From Isoetes engelmannii (taxonomy: Eukaryota; Streptophyta; Lycopodiopsida; Isoetales; Isoetaceae): 24,128 nt of DNA. A program made the position numbers and the translations under genes. Location: positions 1-24,128 of the forward strand of contig JAANSK020233298.1 in NCBI GenBank assembly GCA_011763485.2. Direction: 5' to 3'. The notes under the pieces are model-generated. The model worked only from the letters and a program-made list of their open reading frames with translations. It searched no databases and was not told the DNA's origin. This document shows, in pieces, positions 1 through 8,070 of this stretch; the first letter of the stretch is position 1; each line of letters opens with the position of its first letter.

Positions 1-87
1 CATCAGCATTCTATGTATTTTGATACGAATACCTCTGTCAACCACTGACAATCTTATGTAACAAAAATACGGTTTTTTATTGGGGCA

Positions 88-485
88 ACATTAATGCTAG
101 AATCCCCTTATATTATGGACATGTAGATGGTCAGCAGAGGATAAAGATGCTAAAAATGGATGGGCATGCTATGCCACACGCCTAAAAAGCATTATAAAGT
201 GCATGACTACGATCCACTCAATATGGCACACGAATTTGCAGAGTTCAAGTGATACAAGCAAGCTTTAAGCCTGATACAAACTTACAAACCATGAACACTG
301 CATTGCCACAGTTATGAGGAGAGATTCCAATGCGACGAGACTCCATCTGCAAGTGAATGCAAGAAACATGCTGGAGGACTCAGACACCCTGCGCATTGTG
401 CAGTTCCAAGCAGCCGGCTCACCCTTAAAGGGTGGGGGGGGGGGGGCTAATCCCATGCAAATGCACATGCAAACCATCATTGATT
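88..485. repeat. Direct repeat, copy 1 (~385 bp)
   Basis: This segment recurs in the same orientation at 2034-2415, with high similarity by eye and several small indels. Shared landmarks are the start ACATTAATGCT, the block CCCCTTATATTATGGACATG, the stretch around GAGATTCCAATGCG, and the end TCCCATGCAAATGCACATGC. Copy 1 has a 13-G run (434-446) where copy 2 has only CAGG. The frame that stays open in copy 2 is shifted in copy 1. The two copies could be degenerate LTRs of a small element or a segmental duplication. I see no clear TG...CA ends, primer-binding site or polypurine tract, so LTR status is not shown. Confidence 0.85.
434..446. repeat. Poly-G tract (13 G)
   Basis: Uninterrupted run of 13 G inside repeat copy 1, absent from the matching position in copy 2 near 2371. 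It is probably a slippage expansion, and its length could also be an assembly uncertainty. Confidence 0.9.
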
Positions 486-774
486 TTTTCCTTTTTTTTA
501 TATATTTTTCTAGTACTATCTTCATCATGCAAGCAATGTGAAGCAATCATAAAATTCTGTTTTTTTCTCAACCAGAGGCACTCTTTTTTTCCATCCACAT
601 ACAAATTTCCACAAACATTTTTCAGTTTCTTATGCTTTTTCAATATGCAAAAAAGTTCAATCAACTGGAATCAAGAAACAAAAACACAATAAAGCAACAA
701 AAGAAGGCAGTACCTAATTGTTATTCATGATAGCATTATGGCACCTTGCCATGGTATAAATCCGGTGTAAGTCC

Positions 775-1090
775 CTAATTAGAGGGGCCCTGGCCAAGTT
801 CATGCACCCACATATGCTGGCACTCAGCAGTGCTAACCTCGACCTCCTCATATTCCATATTGAAGACGACATCCTCCAAACCTGCAAATAAGCGGCTCGG
901 TTGCATTCTGAATAATCGAATATAGGCTGCCACTGACTCCACAAGCGTATTGATGTTCACATTGGATGACACCACCTCCAGGGCTACCTGAACTTGCTCC
1001 CCATTTGGAGAGAACACAAGAGAAGATGCATAAATGCTCGGGCCAGGTGCAGTAGGCATGTGAGGAGGTGAGGTTGAGGCCTCATCATCG
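775..1090 (-). CDS. Putative last exon of an unrecognised protein
   Basis: On the minus strand a plausible acceptor (AAAACTAG) ends at 1091 and is followed by about 104 open codons to a stop at 775. The reading has a Ser/Thr/Pro-rich start, then a mixed segment containing FSPNGEQVQVALEVVSS and VNINTLVESVAAYIRLFRMQ, then an acidic end (MEYEEVEVSTAE). Composition and length look more like protein than random frames nearby. I recognise no family. The other two exon-like segments at 1118-1246 and 1534-1731 lie upstream on the same strand. All three sit between the two direct repeats, so they may belong to one element or to a captured gene fragment. Phase agreement between the pieces is not established. 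Confidence 0.35.
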
Positions 1091-1117
1091 CTAGTTTTAA
1101 ATTAATAACTTCATTAC

Positions 1118-1246
1118 CCTAGGTTGGCTCGCCCCCACAAACACCACAGGGCTGTTGCTATGATCAGCCCTGGGCTGGTAGCCCCAGTCTCCATGGCAAC
1201 AATCCCATGAGCATACTCCATCAATAAACCAGGCATTGTGAAATAA
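1118..1246 (-). CDS. Putative internal exon, unrecognised
   Basis: On the minus strand a T-rich acceptor (TTTGTTTGTTTGTAG) ends at 1247, and a possible donor AGG|GTAATG falls at 1117. Two frames are open across it. One reads MPGLLMEYAHGIVAMETGAT and continues to the donor; the other reads LFHNAWFIDGVCSWDCC and runs on past the donor to about 1100. Neither joins in phase with the upstream exon at 1534-1731, which ends in phase 1: that join gives an early stop. There may therefore be a missing exon, an indel, or no real gene. Product unknown. Confidence 0.25.
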
Positions 1247-1533
1247 CTACAAACAAACAAAGAATATCAAATGAAATCAAGCATATTTACAAAGAGGCCT
1301 AAACGCCCCCACTCATGCAACTACTATTGTATAATCAATGGTAACCAGGCATGCCAACAAAGCCCTCATACCTATACTCATAAGTTTGCCCCTCAACAAA
1401 ATGTTCATCCATATCCCTAGGCATCCTAGCCTCATCCCATTATGTCTATACTTCCACTAACAACATCAAGTAGCACTATCCATTATAGACTTTATGCGCA
1501 TTAGTCTAAAATATTCATATTTATAGCTCATAC

Positions 1534-1731
1534 CTGCTTTCGAGGGCGCAAAATGGAAGTTCCAACTTGGCCACCTTCTATAACCAATCCATGTAGGCGT
1601 CTTGAGAAAATTGACATTAAAATGAAGTTGTAATAAACAAGACAAATCAGGCAAACCATAGGCACCATTGCCGAGTGCCACTGCCATATCAAAGTTACAT
1701 CCGGAGGCTCTGTTGTAACTTTCTGCCACGT
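1534..1731 (-). CDS. Putative internal exon, unrecognised
   Basis: Minus-strand segment of 198 nt bounded by an acceptor (AAATCAACAG, ending at 1732) and a good donor (AAAGCAG|GTATGAGC, GT at 1533-1532). It gives about 65 open codons, including ASGCNFDMAVALGNGAYGLP and the aromatic-rich TPTWIGYRRWPSWNFHFAPS. The clustered W/Y/F residues and the fit of ORF and splice borders argue for a true or recently true exon. I cannot assign a family. It continues towards the segments at 1246-1118 and 1090-775 on the same strand. Confidence 0.4.
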
Positions 1732-1739
1732 CTGTTGAT

Positions 1740-2033
1740 TTCGCTGAGGTGGTTATAAAAACGTTTAAGACTAGTCATTAATTCTGCAAAAACCTAGTGT
1801 TTTGGATTGCAACTAGGCTATTGTTAATTCAGTATTGTTATATCGTTGTTGAAGCCTCTAGGTGATTCCCGAGCATTGGAACTTGGAATATTCCCAAGCA
1901 TATACCCTCGAGGGCCATCCCAGCCCTACACTTAACCGTGGGATAGGGTCAAACGCTTAGGTGGCTCTATTAGTTCAAGAGAAACATTGCAAAAGAGCCC
2001 AAAAATACTTTGACCCCAACTTAGCAATACGCT
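1740..2033. other. Spacer before repeat copy 2, no gene seen
   Basis: Moderately AT-rich sequence with no long ORF. The part around 1855-1950 (CCTCTAGGTGATTCCCGAGC and following) is less AT-rich and looks exon- or element-like, but it carries no recognisable product. A short match, AAAAATAC, lies just upstream of both repeat copies (63-70 and 2001-2008), so the duplication may once have extended further left. Confidence 0.4.
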
Positions 2034-2415
2034 ACATTAATGCTGGAATCCCCTTATATTATGGACATGTAGATAGTCAACAGAGGATAAGGATGCTAAA
2101 AATGGATGGGGCAGGCTATGCCAGATGCCTAAAAAGCATTTTAAAGTGCATGAATCCACCCATTATGGCACACGAATTTGTGGAGCGCATTGTCTGATAC
2201 AAGCAAGCCTTAAGCTAATACAAATTTACCAACCATGAACATTGCATTCCCACAGTTGTGAGGTGAGATTCCAATGCGCCGAGACTCCATCTGAAGTGAA
2301 TGCCAAAAAACAGGCATCTGAATCCCTTGCGCATTGTGCAGCTCCAAGCAACCAACCCACCCTTAAAGGGCAGGTGCTAATCCCATGCAAATGCACATGC
2401 AGGCAATCATTTATT
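2034..2415. repeat. Direct repeat, copy 2
   Basis: Partner of 88-485, same orientation, about 1.94 kb downstream. Its first 160 bp lie in an open frame starting at 1961 (78 codons, no ATG at the start) that includes YINAGIPLYYGHVDSQQRIR and MLKMDGAGYARCLKSILKCM. The same peptide begins in copy 1 but is shifted after the MLKMDG position. Whether this was ever translated is not known. No family recognised. Confidence 0.85.
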
Positions 2416-2419
2416 TTTA

Positions 2420-2753
2420 GCACAACTGCCCAACCTTGGGTGTCACATTATCTCAAAGCCTAGCCTATCCATGTGTCTTAAATTATGACTTGGCCTTTTT
2501 TAACACCATTGGATCGTAATCTAGGTGAATGGAGGGCAGAGAAAAATATTAATTTTGCGCTTGTTGGAGAGCGCCGCAGGCCAAAACCTAGTGCATCCTC
2601 AGATCTCCTACTCGAGATCTTCATTTCCTTCATTTCCCACCCTCTCGCAGACCAGTCGGGGTTCTTTTCTCGGTGCCACCAATTTTTGCTTTACCGCCAG
2701 CATATAGATAGCCGGTTGCACTTTCGTGATTTGCAGTTCAGAGATTATTTCAC
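2420..2753 (+). other. Possible 5'-leader-like or exon-like stretch
   Basis: The segment around 2560-2700 is richer in C and T than its surroundings (CTCCTACTCGAGATCTTCATTTCC, CACCCTCTCGCAGACCAGTC), as seen in plant 5' leaders. An open frame (2485-2757, 90 codons) covers it. ACCGCCAG at 2693-2700 could be an exon end, but no GT follows directly. No product is recognisable, and I would not call a gene here without transcript data. Confidence 0.2.
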
Positions 2754-2805
2754 GTAACTATTTTGGCCTGCTCTAGAGAGTAACTATTTTGGTCTGCTCC
2801 AGAGA
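2754..2805. repeat. 26-bp tandem repeat, two units
   Basis: Two adjacent 26-bp units (2754-2779 and 2780-2805) start GTAACTATTTTGG and end CAGAGA or TAGAGA, differing at two positions by eye. The origin looks like simple replication slippage. Confidence 0.9.
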
Positions 2806-3135
2806 ACCGTGTGCAATCTTATGAGGAAGGATACATACAACTCTTTTTGAGATTATTCTAAGGCCAAGGTCAATTCTATCACTCAAAATACTTCCAGCTC
2901 GTTAGAATAGCGCAAAAAAAACATGGACATATCCACCTGCAAAAGGTTGGGTTTGTATAATATGTACATATGCCTAAGGGCAATTTAAACTCTAAATATT
3001 GAACACTATATCTGTCTTGCAAAGTTTTGTTAGAGACATGTAAACTACAATTGTCTTTACTTGTTCTATACAATTATGTGGTTATTAAAAACTATAGGAA
3101 GGACAAGCCAACATAGGAAATAGAAAACTATAGAA
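2806..3135. other. AT-rich stretch, no gene seen
   Basis: No convincing ORF on either strand and no RNA gene recognised. The sequence is AT-rich with short direct words only (for example ACTATAGAAGGA near 3090-3135). Confidence 0.5.
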
Positions 3136-3418
3136 GGAGGTATAGTCAACTTTGGTACGGCTAGAGAAGAAGAACGTTAAAGCTAAGGAGGAGTATGTCG
3201 CCAGAAAATGAGATCGGATGATCGACACTATAGATGTGGAGAAAATGGCAGTTAATCAACATTTTGGGATGCAAACTCATGCAAACCGAATATTAGCCCA
3301 CAAAAGATGGCTTAAAGCTTTATGTATCGACGTCCTCTGCAAAGCCGTGAAGCCAATCAAAAGCGGGGTGCTGGGAATCAAAGAACAATTGGAGCCATTA
3401 GGACGGTTGCACATCTAA
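3136..3418 (+). pseudogene. Unrecognised coding-like segment upstream of the LINE
   Basis: One plus frame reads from about 3138 to a stop at 3416-3418, with a single in-frame TGA at about 3209. The translation starts Lys/Glu-rich (LEKKNVKAKEEYVARK) and then, after the stop, has a basic helical segment (NRILAHKRWLKALCIDVLCK). It could be the remains of the LINE ORF1 N terminus, or an exon into which the LINE inserted. It has no CCHC knuckle and no recognisable ORF1 fold, so I leave it unnamed. Confidence 0.25.
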
Positions 3419-3573
3419 AGTAGTCTCCTTATACAAAGAGACTCACTGGCACTACACAAGTCTGAGGACCGGCCTGGTCAAACGGGGCGATAAACTACTC
3501 TATAATGCATTTTCTAGTGGAAAAAATCTAATCGCGGAAATGGTGTCTACATGGTCATCCTTATAGTAGTGGA

Positions 3574-4171
3574 ACCATAACTTATGCATCATAAAACTAT
3601 GGCATGTGGTTCAGCATATTGTCGTGGAAAACTTTTTGATCCGGCGGACATGCAAAAATATCTATTTGAGGGAGCTTGCAGACAGGCGTCCGGAAGTGGA
3701 GGTTGGTGGTGGTGGCCTGGGAATGGGCCGTGGTGGTTTTATTGGGAATCGTGGGGGTTAGGGTGGCCGTGGTGGCTTCAGGAGGAGCCGTGGGGGTTTT
3801 GTTGTGGGCTGAAGAGGTTCTGTTGTGGGTCGCCGGGGTGTGGGTGAGGTTACAGACAGATGTCAGGTGGTGGTGGGGGCAGGCCTGCACATGCTCCATC
3901 AGGAGGTGATCGGGGTCATGGGGACATGGATGCAGCAGGGGGGTATGTACCTGGTGGCGAGGTCCGTGATGCTAGTGGTGGGGTTGTATCGGATAGGGAG
4001 GCCAGGCAACAGGGTAGGCAGCAGGTGGGTGGGGGAGATCGCCGTATGTCTTGGGCTGCTGAGATGGAGCATGTTGGTGCGATTAACCCTTTGGTCCTGG
4101 ATGATGGTTTGGTGGAATTGGATGGCCTGGTGAGCGGGCATGCGGGGGTCCATCCTTCTTCTCCGAGATGA
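3574..4171 (+). pseudogene. LINE ORF1, C-terminal part, frameshifted
   Basis: ORF1 proteins of LINEs bind element RNA. This remnant begins in one frame (about 3574-3850) with a short basic helix (ENFLIRRTCKNIYLRELA) and then a Gly/Arg tract with RGG boxes (GRGGF, NRGG, GGRGGF, SRGGF), interrupted by two stops. The meaning then moves to the frame that is open at 3860-4171, Gly/Asp-rich, ending in VLDDGLVELDGLVSGHAG...SSPR and a stop at 4169-4171. RGG tracts are common in RNA-binding proteins, which fits ORF1. No CCHC knuckle is seen in what remains. The other frames here give Trp- or Val-rich nonsense and should be ignored. The stop overlaps the ORF2 start. Confidence 0.7.
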
Positions 4172-4900
4172 ATAGGTCGATTTTGAGTTGGAATTTGCGG
4201 GGGGTGCGGTCCTCTAGCAGCAAGAGGGCCCGTATCTCTTTGGCATTGCGACAGATGCGCCCTGATATTGTTTGTCTACAGGAGCACAAGTGTCATCGGT
4301 GAGACATGTCGCGTTTGTTGGATATGGTGGGTCGCCAATTTGCTGCGGCTGTGTCTTCTTCAGGCCGGACTAGTGGGGGTACCCTGATTGCGTGGAGGAT
4401 GGATGTGCAGGTCATATATTCTGCAGCTGATAAGTTTGATCGCTGGACGATCGTTAAGTGGTTAGAGGGTGGTTAGGAGTGGGGGATTGTTAATGTGTAT
4501 GCTCCGAATCAGCCATCGCGACGGGGTGCATTGTGGGCCACTATCAGGCATAAGGTGCGAAGCCTTGGTGGTTTGCAGGTTGCGTGGTAGGGGACTTCAA
4601 TATGGTGGAGACAATATCGGATTGCACTGGCCCTGGCACGCAGGTGGTGCAAGGCTTCGAAAAAGGTCAGTGGTTATGTCTGTTGCAGGATGTGGCCATG
4701 GTGGAGGTTCCAGGTGACTTGTCTTTCACCCTCGGCAGCTTGGGGCAGGCCGTGCATATGCAAGGCATGATCGGTGTTATGGTTCTCCTATTGCTTTGGA
4801 CGCTGCACCTTCTTTGCATAGGCAGAATGTTTTGGCTTCCTCAGTCTCTGACCACTACCCTCATTTGGTGTCTGGGCGAGGTGTTGTTATGCCTCGGCCC
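4168..4900 (+). pseudogene. LINE ORF2: APE-type endonuclease domain
   Basis: This domain nicks target DNA to prime reverse transcription. The ATG at 4168 begins MNRSILSWNLRGV, which holds the catalytic Asn (WNLRG), followed by IVCLQEHK with the catalytic Glu. Further on come SGGTLIAW and IVNVYAPNQPS, then, after a frame shift, VVGDFNMVE (the GDFN motif, about 4587-4613), and after another shift SVSDHYPHL (the SDH motif, Ser codon 4847-4849). In-frame stops lie at 4300-4302 and 4474-4476, with another near 4588. All the catalytic landmarks can still be read in order, so the domain decayed from a complete one. ATG is chosen because it precedes the conserved WN motif at the usual short distance. 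Confidence 0.85.
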
Positions 4901-5545
4901 TCTAGGATGGTATTTCATTTAAACACATGGCTGTTGAAGGACATTGAATTCTCGGCGTAGTGCCAGGATGTGTGGTTGGACACCTTTGCCTCTCAGGATG
5001 GTATGACTGGCATGGTGGCGGCTCTTGCTAGAGTAAAGCGCTTTGCCAAGGAGTTTGGGAGGCAATGGGTGCAGCAGGAGCGGCAGGAGCTGCATGCCCT
5101 CTATAAGGAATTGGAGAGGCATCGAGCGCTCCCTTCGGATGGCATCAACGAGAATGCTGTACTAAAATGTATCTGTGCTCTGGAGCAGGTTAAGGTCCGG
5201 GAGGCACGTGTGAAGGCAGATCTCACCTGGTTGAAGGAAGGGGATACGAGTTCATCCGTATTCTTTCGAGCAGCCAGGCATAGGCGGTATACGGCATCTA
5301 TGGCATCTCTTGCCTTGCCCGATGGTCGGACGTTAGAGCACCCTGCTGAATTGCGGAGGTATGTGCACACCCATTTCTCCAGATTTTTTGCGCAGCATGC
5401 GTTTCTCTATGAACAGGAGATGCAGGAGCTTGTTTTGGCGGCTGTCAAGCCTTCTATTTCTCCTCAACAACGTGAGAGCCTGGAGTAGCAGCTCTCAAGG
5501 GAGGATCTTGCCGAGGCATGTAGGTGTATGGCGAAGGACGTGTCC
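4901..5545 (+). pseudogene. LINE ORF2: linker between endonuclease and RT
   Basis: The frame open from 4970 to 5488 gives a charged helical segment (RVKRFAKEFGRQWVQQERQE) and then LTWLKEGDTSSSVFFRAARH. The latter corresponds to the plant LINE consensus 'WLKEGDxNTKFFHxxAxxR', followed by a conserved 'DGR...' strand and the helical FFA region. The frame is closed by a TAG at 5486-5488, and readable sequence continues for a while (QLSREDLAEACRCMAKDV) before shifting into the RT frame. This piece is about as long as in intact relatives. It bridges the nuclease and polymerase of one polyprotein. Confidence 0.8.
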
Positions 5546-6331
5546 CAGGCTGGATGGCATTCCTATTGAATTCTTCCAGACTTATTGGGAGTGGGTTGGT
5601 GAGTCGGTGTATCAAGTCTATCTTGAGATGCTGCAGTCCTCGCAACTTGATCGGTTCTTGAATACCGCATGCATCTCCCTCATCCCTAAGGTGAAGCAGC
5701 CTTCCACCATTAGTGACTGGAGGCCTATTTCCTTGTTATCTTCTGTGTACAAGATCATTGCGAAAGCCCTGGCTGAGAAGCTGAAGCCGGTGTTGTCCTC
5801 CTCCATCAGTAGGGTTCAGTCTGGGTTTGTTCCCAGAAGGAACATTTTGACAAATGTGGCGGCGGCGTATGAAGTCCTGTATTGGGCCAGGAGAACAGGG
5901 CAAGGCATTGCATATTTGAAGCTAGATTTTGCCAAAGCATATGACAGTGTTCACTGGGAGTTCTTGTCTGCCATGATGTTGGCTTTAGGCTGTGACCCAC
6001 AGTTCATACACAGAGATCGTCATGAAGCTGCAAAGGTCAGCCCGGGCTACAGTGGTGTGTCAGGATGAGCCCTCGGCCTTCTTCTCTTTGGGCAGCAGGG
6101 GTGCCCTCTAGCACCGTTCTTGTTCACAATTGTGGCAGAAGCCTTGTCTCAGTTGCTTCTGGCTGTTGTGGAAGAAGGCGTGGTGGATGGGCTCCAGATG
6201 CAGGATGGCAGTCAACAGATCATTAACCGATTTGTTGACGACACCATCCTCTTTCTGGTGGTAGAGGAGAGGAATCTGCAGAATGTGAAGGGTCTGCTCG
6301 ACATCTTCTCTTTGGCTCGGGTATCCTCCTG
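5546..6331 (+). pseudogene. LINE ORF2: reverse transcriptase domain
   Basis: RT copies the element RNA at the nicked target. Motifs appear in order: LDGIPIEFFQTYWEWVG, ISLIPKVKQPSTISDWRPIS (Asp-Trp codons from 5715), the VQSGFVPRRNI region, motif A LKLDFAKAYDSVHWEF (catalytic Asp codon 5925-5927), motif B QQGCPLAPFLF (from about 6093), and motif C FVDDTILF (the two Asp at 6237-6242). The usual residue before the Asp pair is Ala (F/YADD); here it is Val. There is a frame break between motifs A and B (the first frame ends at 6068, the second is read from about 6090), and the second closes near 6331. This is the strongest protein identification in the window. Confidence 0.93.
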
Positions 6332-7290
6332 AATTGGGGAAAGTGCTCTACATTATGGGCCTTGTTGACCCCGCCTCCCCCTTGCCTGACTATTTTTCCG
6401 TGGAAGGTGCTCCCAGGCAATGCATGTACGAAGCTGTTGGGTATTCCCTTTGGAGGGGATATCTCCATCGGCCAGGTATGGGATGAGATTCTATAGGGGC
6501 TCCAGAAGTATCTCAACTGGTGGAAGGGCAGTAAGCTGTTGATGGCAGGGTGCATCATTGTGGCCAAGTCGGTACTCTGTAGCACGCATGTATACACGGC
6601 GTCCGCCATGCTAGCTCCTGAGGGAAAGATGCAAGCGTTGGATAGGATGGTCCGGAACTTTCTGTGGGGCGGAGATGATGAGGGGGCAGTGGTTAAGGTG
6701 GCGTGGTGGAAGTGTCTCCGCCCCCGGGAGGATGGAGGTTTGACCATCTTGGATTTGGCATTGCACAGCAAGGTGTTGGTCTCCAAGTTTGTGTGGAGTA
6801 TTCTGAAGGATGGAGCCTCCTCACCTGGTGCGGCGCTGTTGTTGCAGTCCCTCCGCCATTGTGTGGCATTTGGGAAGCCTTCTGTGCATGTGGAGTTGCC
6901 ATAGGCTTTACTGTATGGGCAACCTTTCCCGCATGCATCCCCCTTTCTCACCGGGGTGTTGCGGGCTTGGGACCATGTGCGGGTGCTGTTCTAGCTAGAT
7001 CATGCTTCAGTGTACCATCATTCCTCGCCCTTCTTGTGGGTTCCTCTGCCTCTGGCACACTTGCCTTTGGCCGCCACTGTGCACGCCCAAACGCAGGCCC
7101 GTTGGAGGCGGCAGGTGTGCTCACACTGGAAGACTGGTTTTGGGATGGTCAGGTTGCCTCATGGGAATTTTTCCGAGCCCGATTTTGCCTGAGGGCCAGT
7201 GACTGGGGTATTTGGGAACAGGTGGCCCGTAGCATTCCGCTGCACATACCTGTACTGCTTCAGGATGATGTGGTGGTGTAGGTTTGGAAG
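6332..7290 (+). pseudogene. LINE ORF2: thumb and connection region
   Basis: Downstream of the RT, pieces in alternating frames match the post-RT region of plant LINEs: CTKLLGIPFGGDISIGQVW near 6430, then YLNWWKGSKLLMAGCIIVAK, then MVRNFLWGGDDEGAVVKVAW and LRPREDGGLTILDLALHSK (6640-6780). These resemble the consensus pattern 'YLGIPF...KL..WK...LS.AGR..L+KSV...RNFLWGG......W...C.P+..GGLGI+DL'. After about 6904 the frame breaks, and only patches remain readable to 7290 (a tryptophan-rich piece near 7100-7190). Several stops and shifts are present. Confidence 0.8.
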
Positions 7291-7320
7291 ATCCATCCGA
7301 ACGTTGACACTTCATGCTAT

Positions 7321-7932
7321 GTGCGGTCCTCCTACCGTACGTTAGTTATTCATGACACTTTGTCTCCTTTTGGCAAGTGGTCTCTGCAGCTTCCGGGCTC
7401 CCGTTGGCGCTCTGTCTGGGTTTGGACGTGGAGTACCCTTCCCCCTCCGAAGGTCAGGGTGCTCCTGTGGCAGGTGGTGCACCGTTGCATCAGGGTGAAT
7501 GCCCTGGTGAGCAGGTTCAGGTCAGGGGTGAGTCCTCTGTGCCCTTGTTGTGGTCTTCATCTTGAGATGGTGGAGCATTGTCTAATCCTCTGCCCTCACT
7601 TGCAGGCGGCCTGGGACTGGATTCGGGCTCGGTTTCAGGTTCGGCTGACCAGCCAGCAGTTGCTGCTGCATTTGTATCCGGGTGCTTGGCCACTTTTGAA
7701 GAAGCAAGCATTGCACTTATGTGTGGCTTGGCTGGTGTGGCTGGTCTGGAAACGGCGGCGGTTATGGATTTTTCAGAAGATCCAGCAGCCTTCGGCCTCC
7801 CTGATCCCCCGTCTTAGGCACAAATTGTTCCAGAGTTTTCTGGTGTTTCCAGGGTTGGCGGAGCGGAAGTTCGCCATTTGGCGAGACTTCCTGGGAGTGG
7901 TGGATAATGACGGGCACTTTGTTCAGTCCTAG
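7321..7932 (+). pseudogene. LINE ORF2: C-terminal RT-associated zinc-binding region
   Basis: A 203-codon uninterrupted frame forms the end of ORF2. It contains SVWVWTWSTLPPPKVRVLLW, then the zinc-binding motif LCPCCGLHLEMVEHCLILCP (around 7538-7597), matching the zf-RVT family pattern 'W....PPK...F.W......L......R.....CP.C....E...HLF..C'. A basic tail and the stop at 7930-7932 follow. It is the best-preserved coding stretch of the element; a long open frame here beside a broken ORF2 N-terminal half suggests chance survival rather than selection. Function: probably RNA or DNA binding during integration. Confidence 0.9.
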
Positions 7933-8070
7933 TTGAGGAGCTGATGGAGTGGTGGGGTATCGCCGTCTCTCCGGGGCAGTTCATTTTCCTCTTCGCTCAC
8001 CTTGTATCATATCATTCATATTCTTTTAATTTAATGGGAAAAAGTTCTTCAAAAAAAAAAAAAAAAAAAA
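7933..8070 (+). other. LINE 3' UTR and poly(A) tail
   Basis: A short non-coding tail of about 118 bp follows the ORF2 stop, ending TTTAATGGGAAAAAGTTCTTC and then 20 A (8051-8070). The A tract marks the right insertion border, and the host sequence changes abruptly to AT-rich DNA after it. Confidence 0.9.

Larger units (their letters stand above)
3574..8070 (+). mobile_element. Decayed L1-type LINE (non-LTR retrotransposon)
   Basis: The element contains, in the expected order on the plus strand: the 3' part of a Gly/Arg-rich ORF1, an APE-type endonuclease, a linker, a reverse transcriptase with recognisable motifs, a thumb-side segment, a C-terminal CPCC...H...C zinc-binding region, a short 3' UTR and a 20-A tail at 8051-8070. 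Many stops and frameshifts show that it is dead. GC content is clearly higher than in its flanks. The left border is uncertain: no complete ORF1 N terminus is seen, so the copy is probably 5'-truncated. I searched by eye for a target-site duplication matching the bases after the tail (TTATCGCTTAAGG) and found none upstream. Confidence 0.9.

Noticed and set aside
1197-1246. RNase H-like reading (WFIDGVCSW) in the minus-strand exon
   Set aside because: Only a loose resemblance to the TDGA motif; the remaining catalytic residues and flanking strands are absent.
88-2415. Firm call of an LTR retrotransposon
   Set aside because: No TG...CA termini, primer-binding site, polypurine tract or gag/pol motif could be seen; kept only as a direct-repeat pair.
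3597-3899. 100-codon Thr/His/Pro-rich ORF on the minus strand
   Set aside because: It is the complement of the repetitive GGT/GTG stretch of ORF1, so the low-complexity Thr-rich translation is an artefact.
3584-3909. Trp/Gly-rich and Val-rich ORFs across the G-rich stretch
   Set aside because: They are shadow frames of the RGG tract of LINE ORF1; the meaningful frame is the one giving RGG boxes.
6223-6951. 242-codon minus-strand ORF
   Set aside because: It lies antisense to the RT and thumb regions of the LINE, where plus-strand motifs are clear; the minus translation has no motif.
6703-7281. 192-codon plus ORF, Ala/Gly/Cys-rich
   Set aside because: Another frame through the same DNA gives the conserved RNFLWGG and GGLTILDL motifs of the LINE; this frame is a GC-rich shadow.
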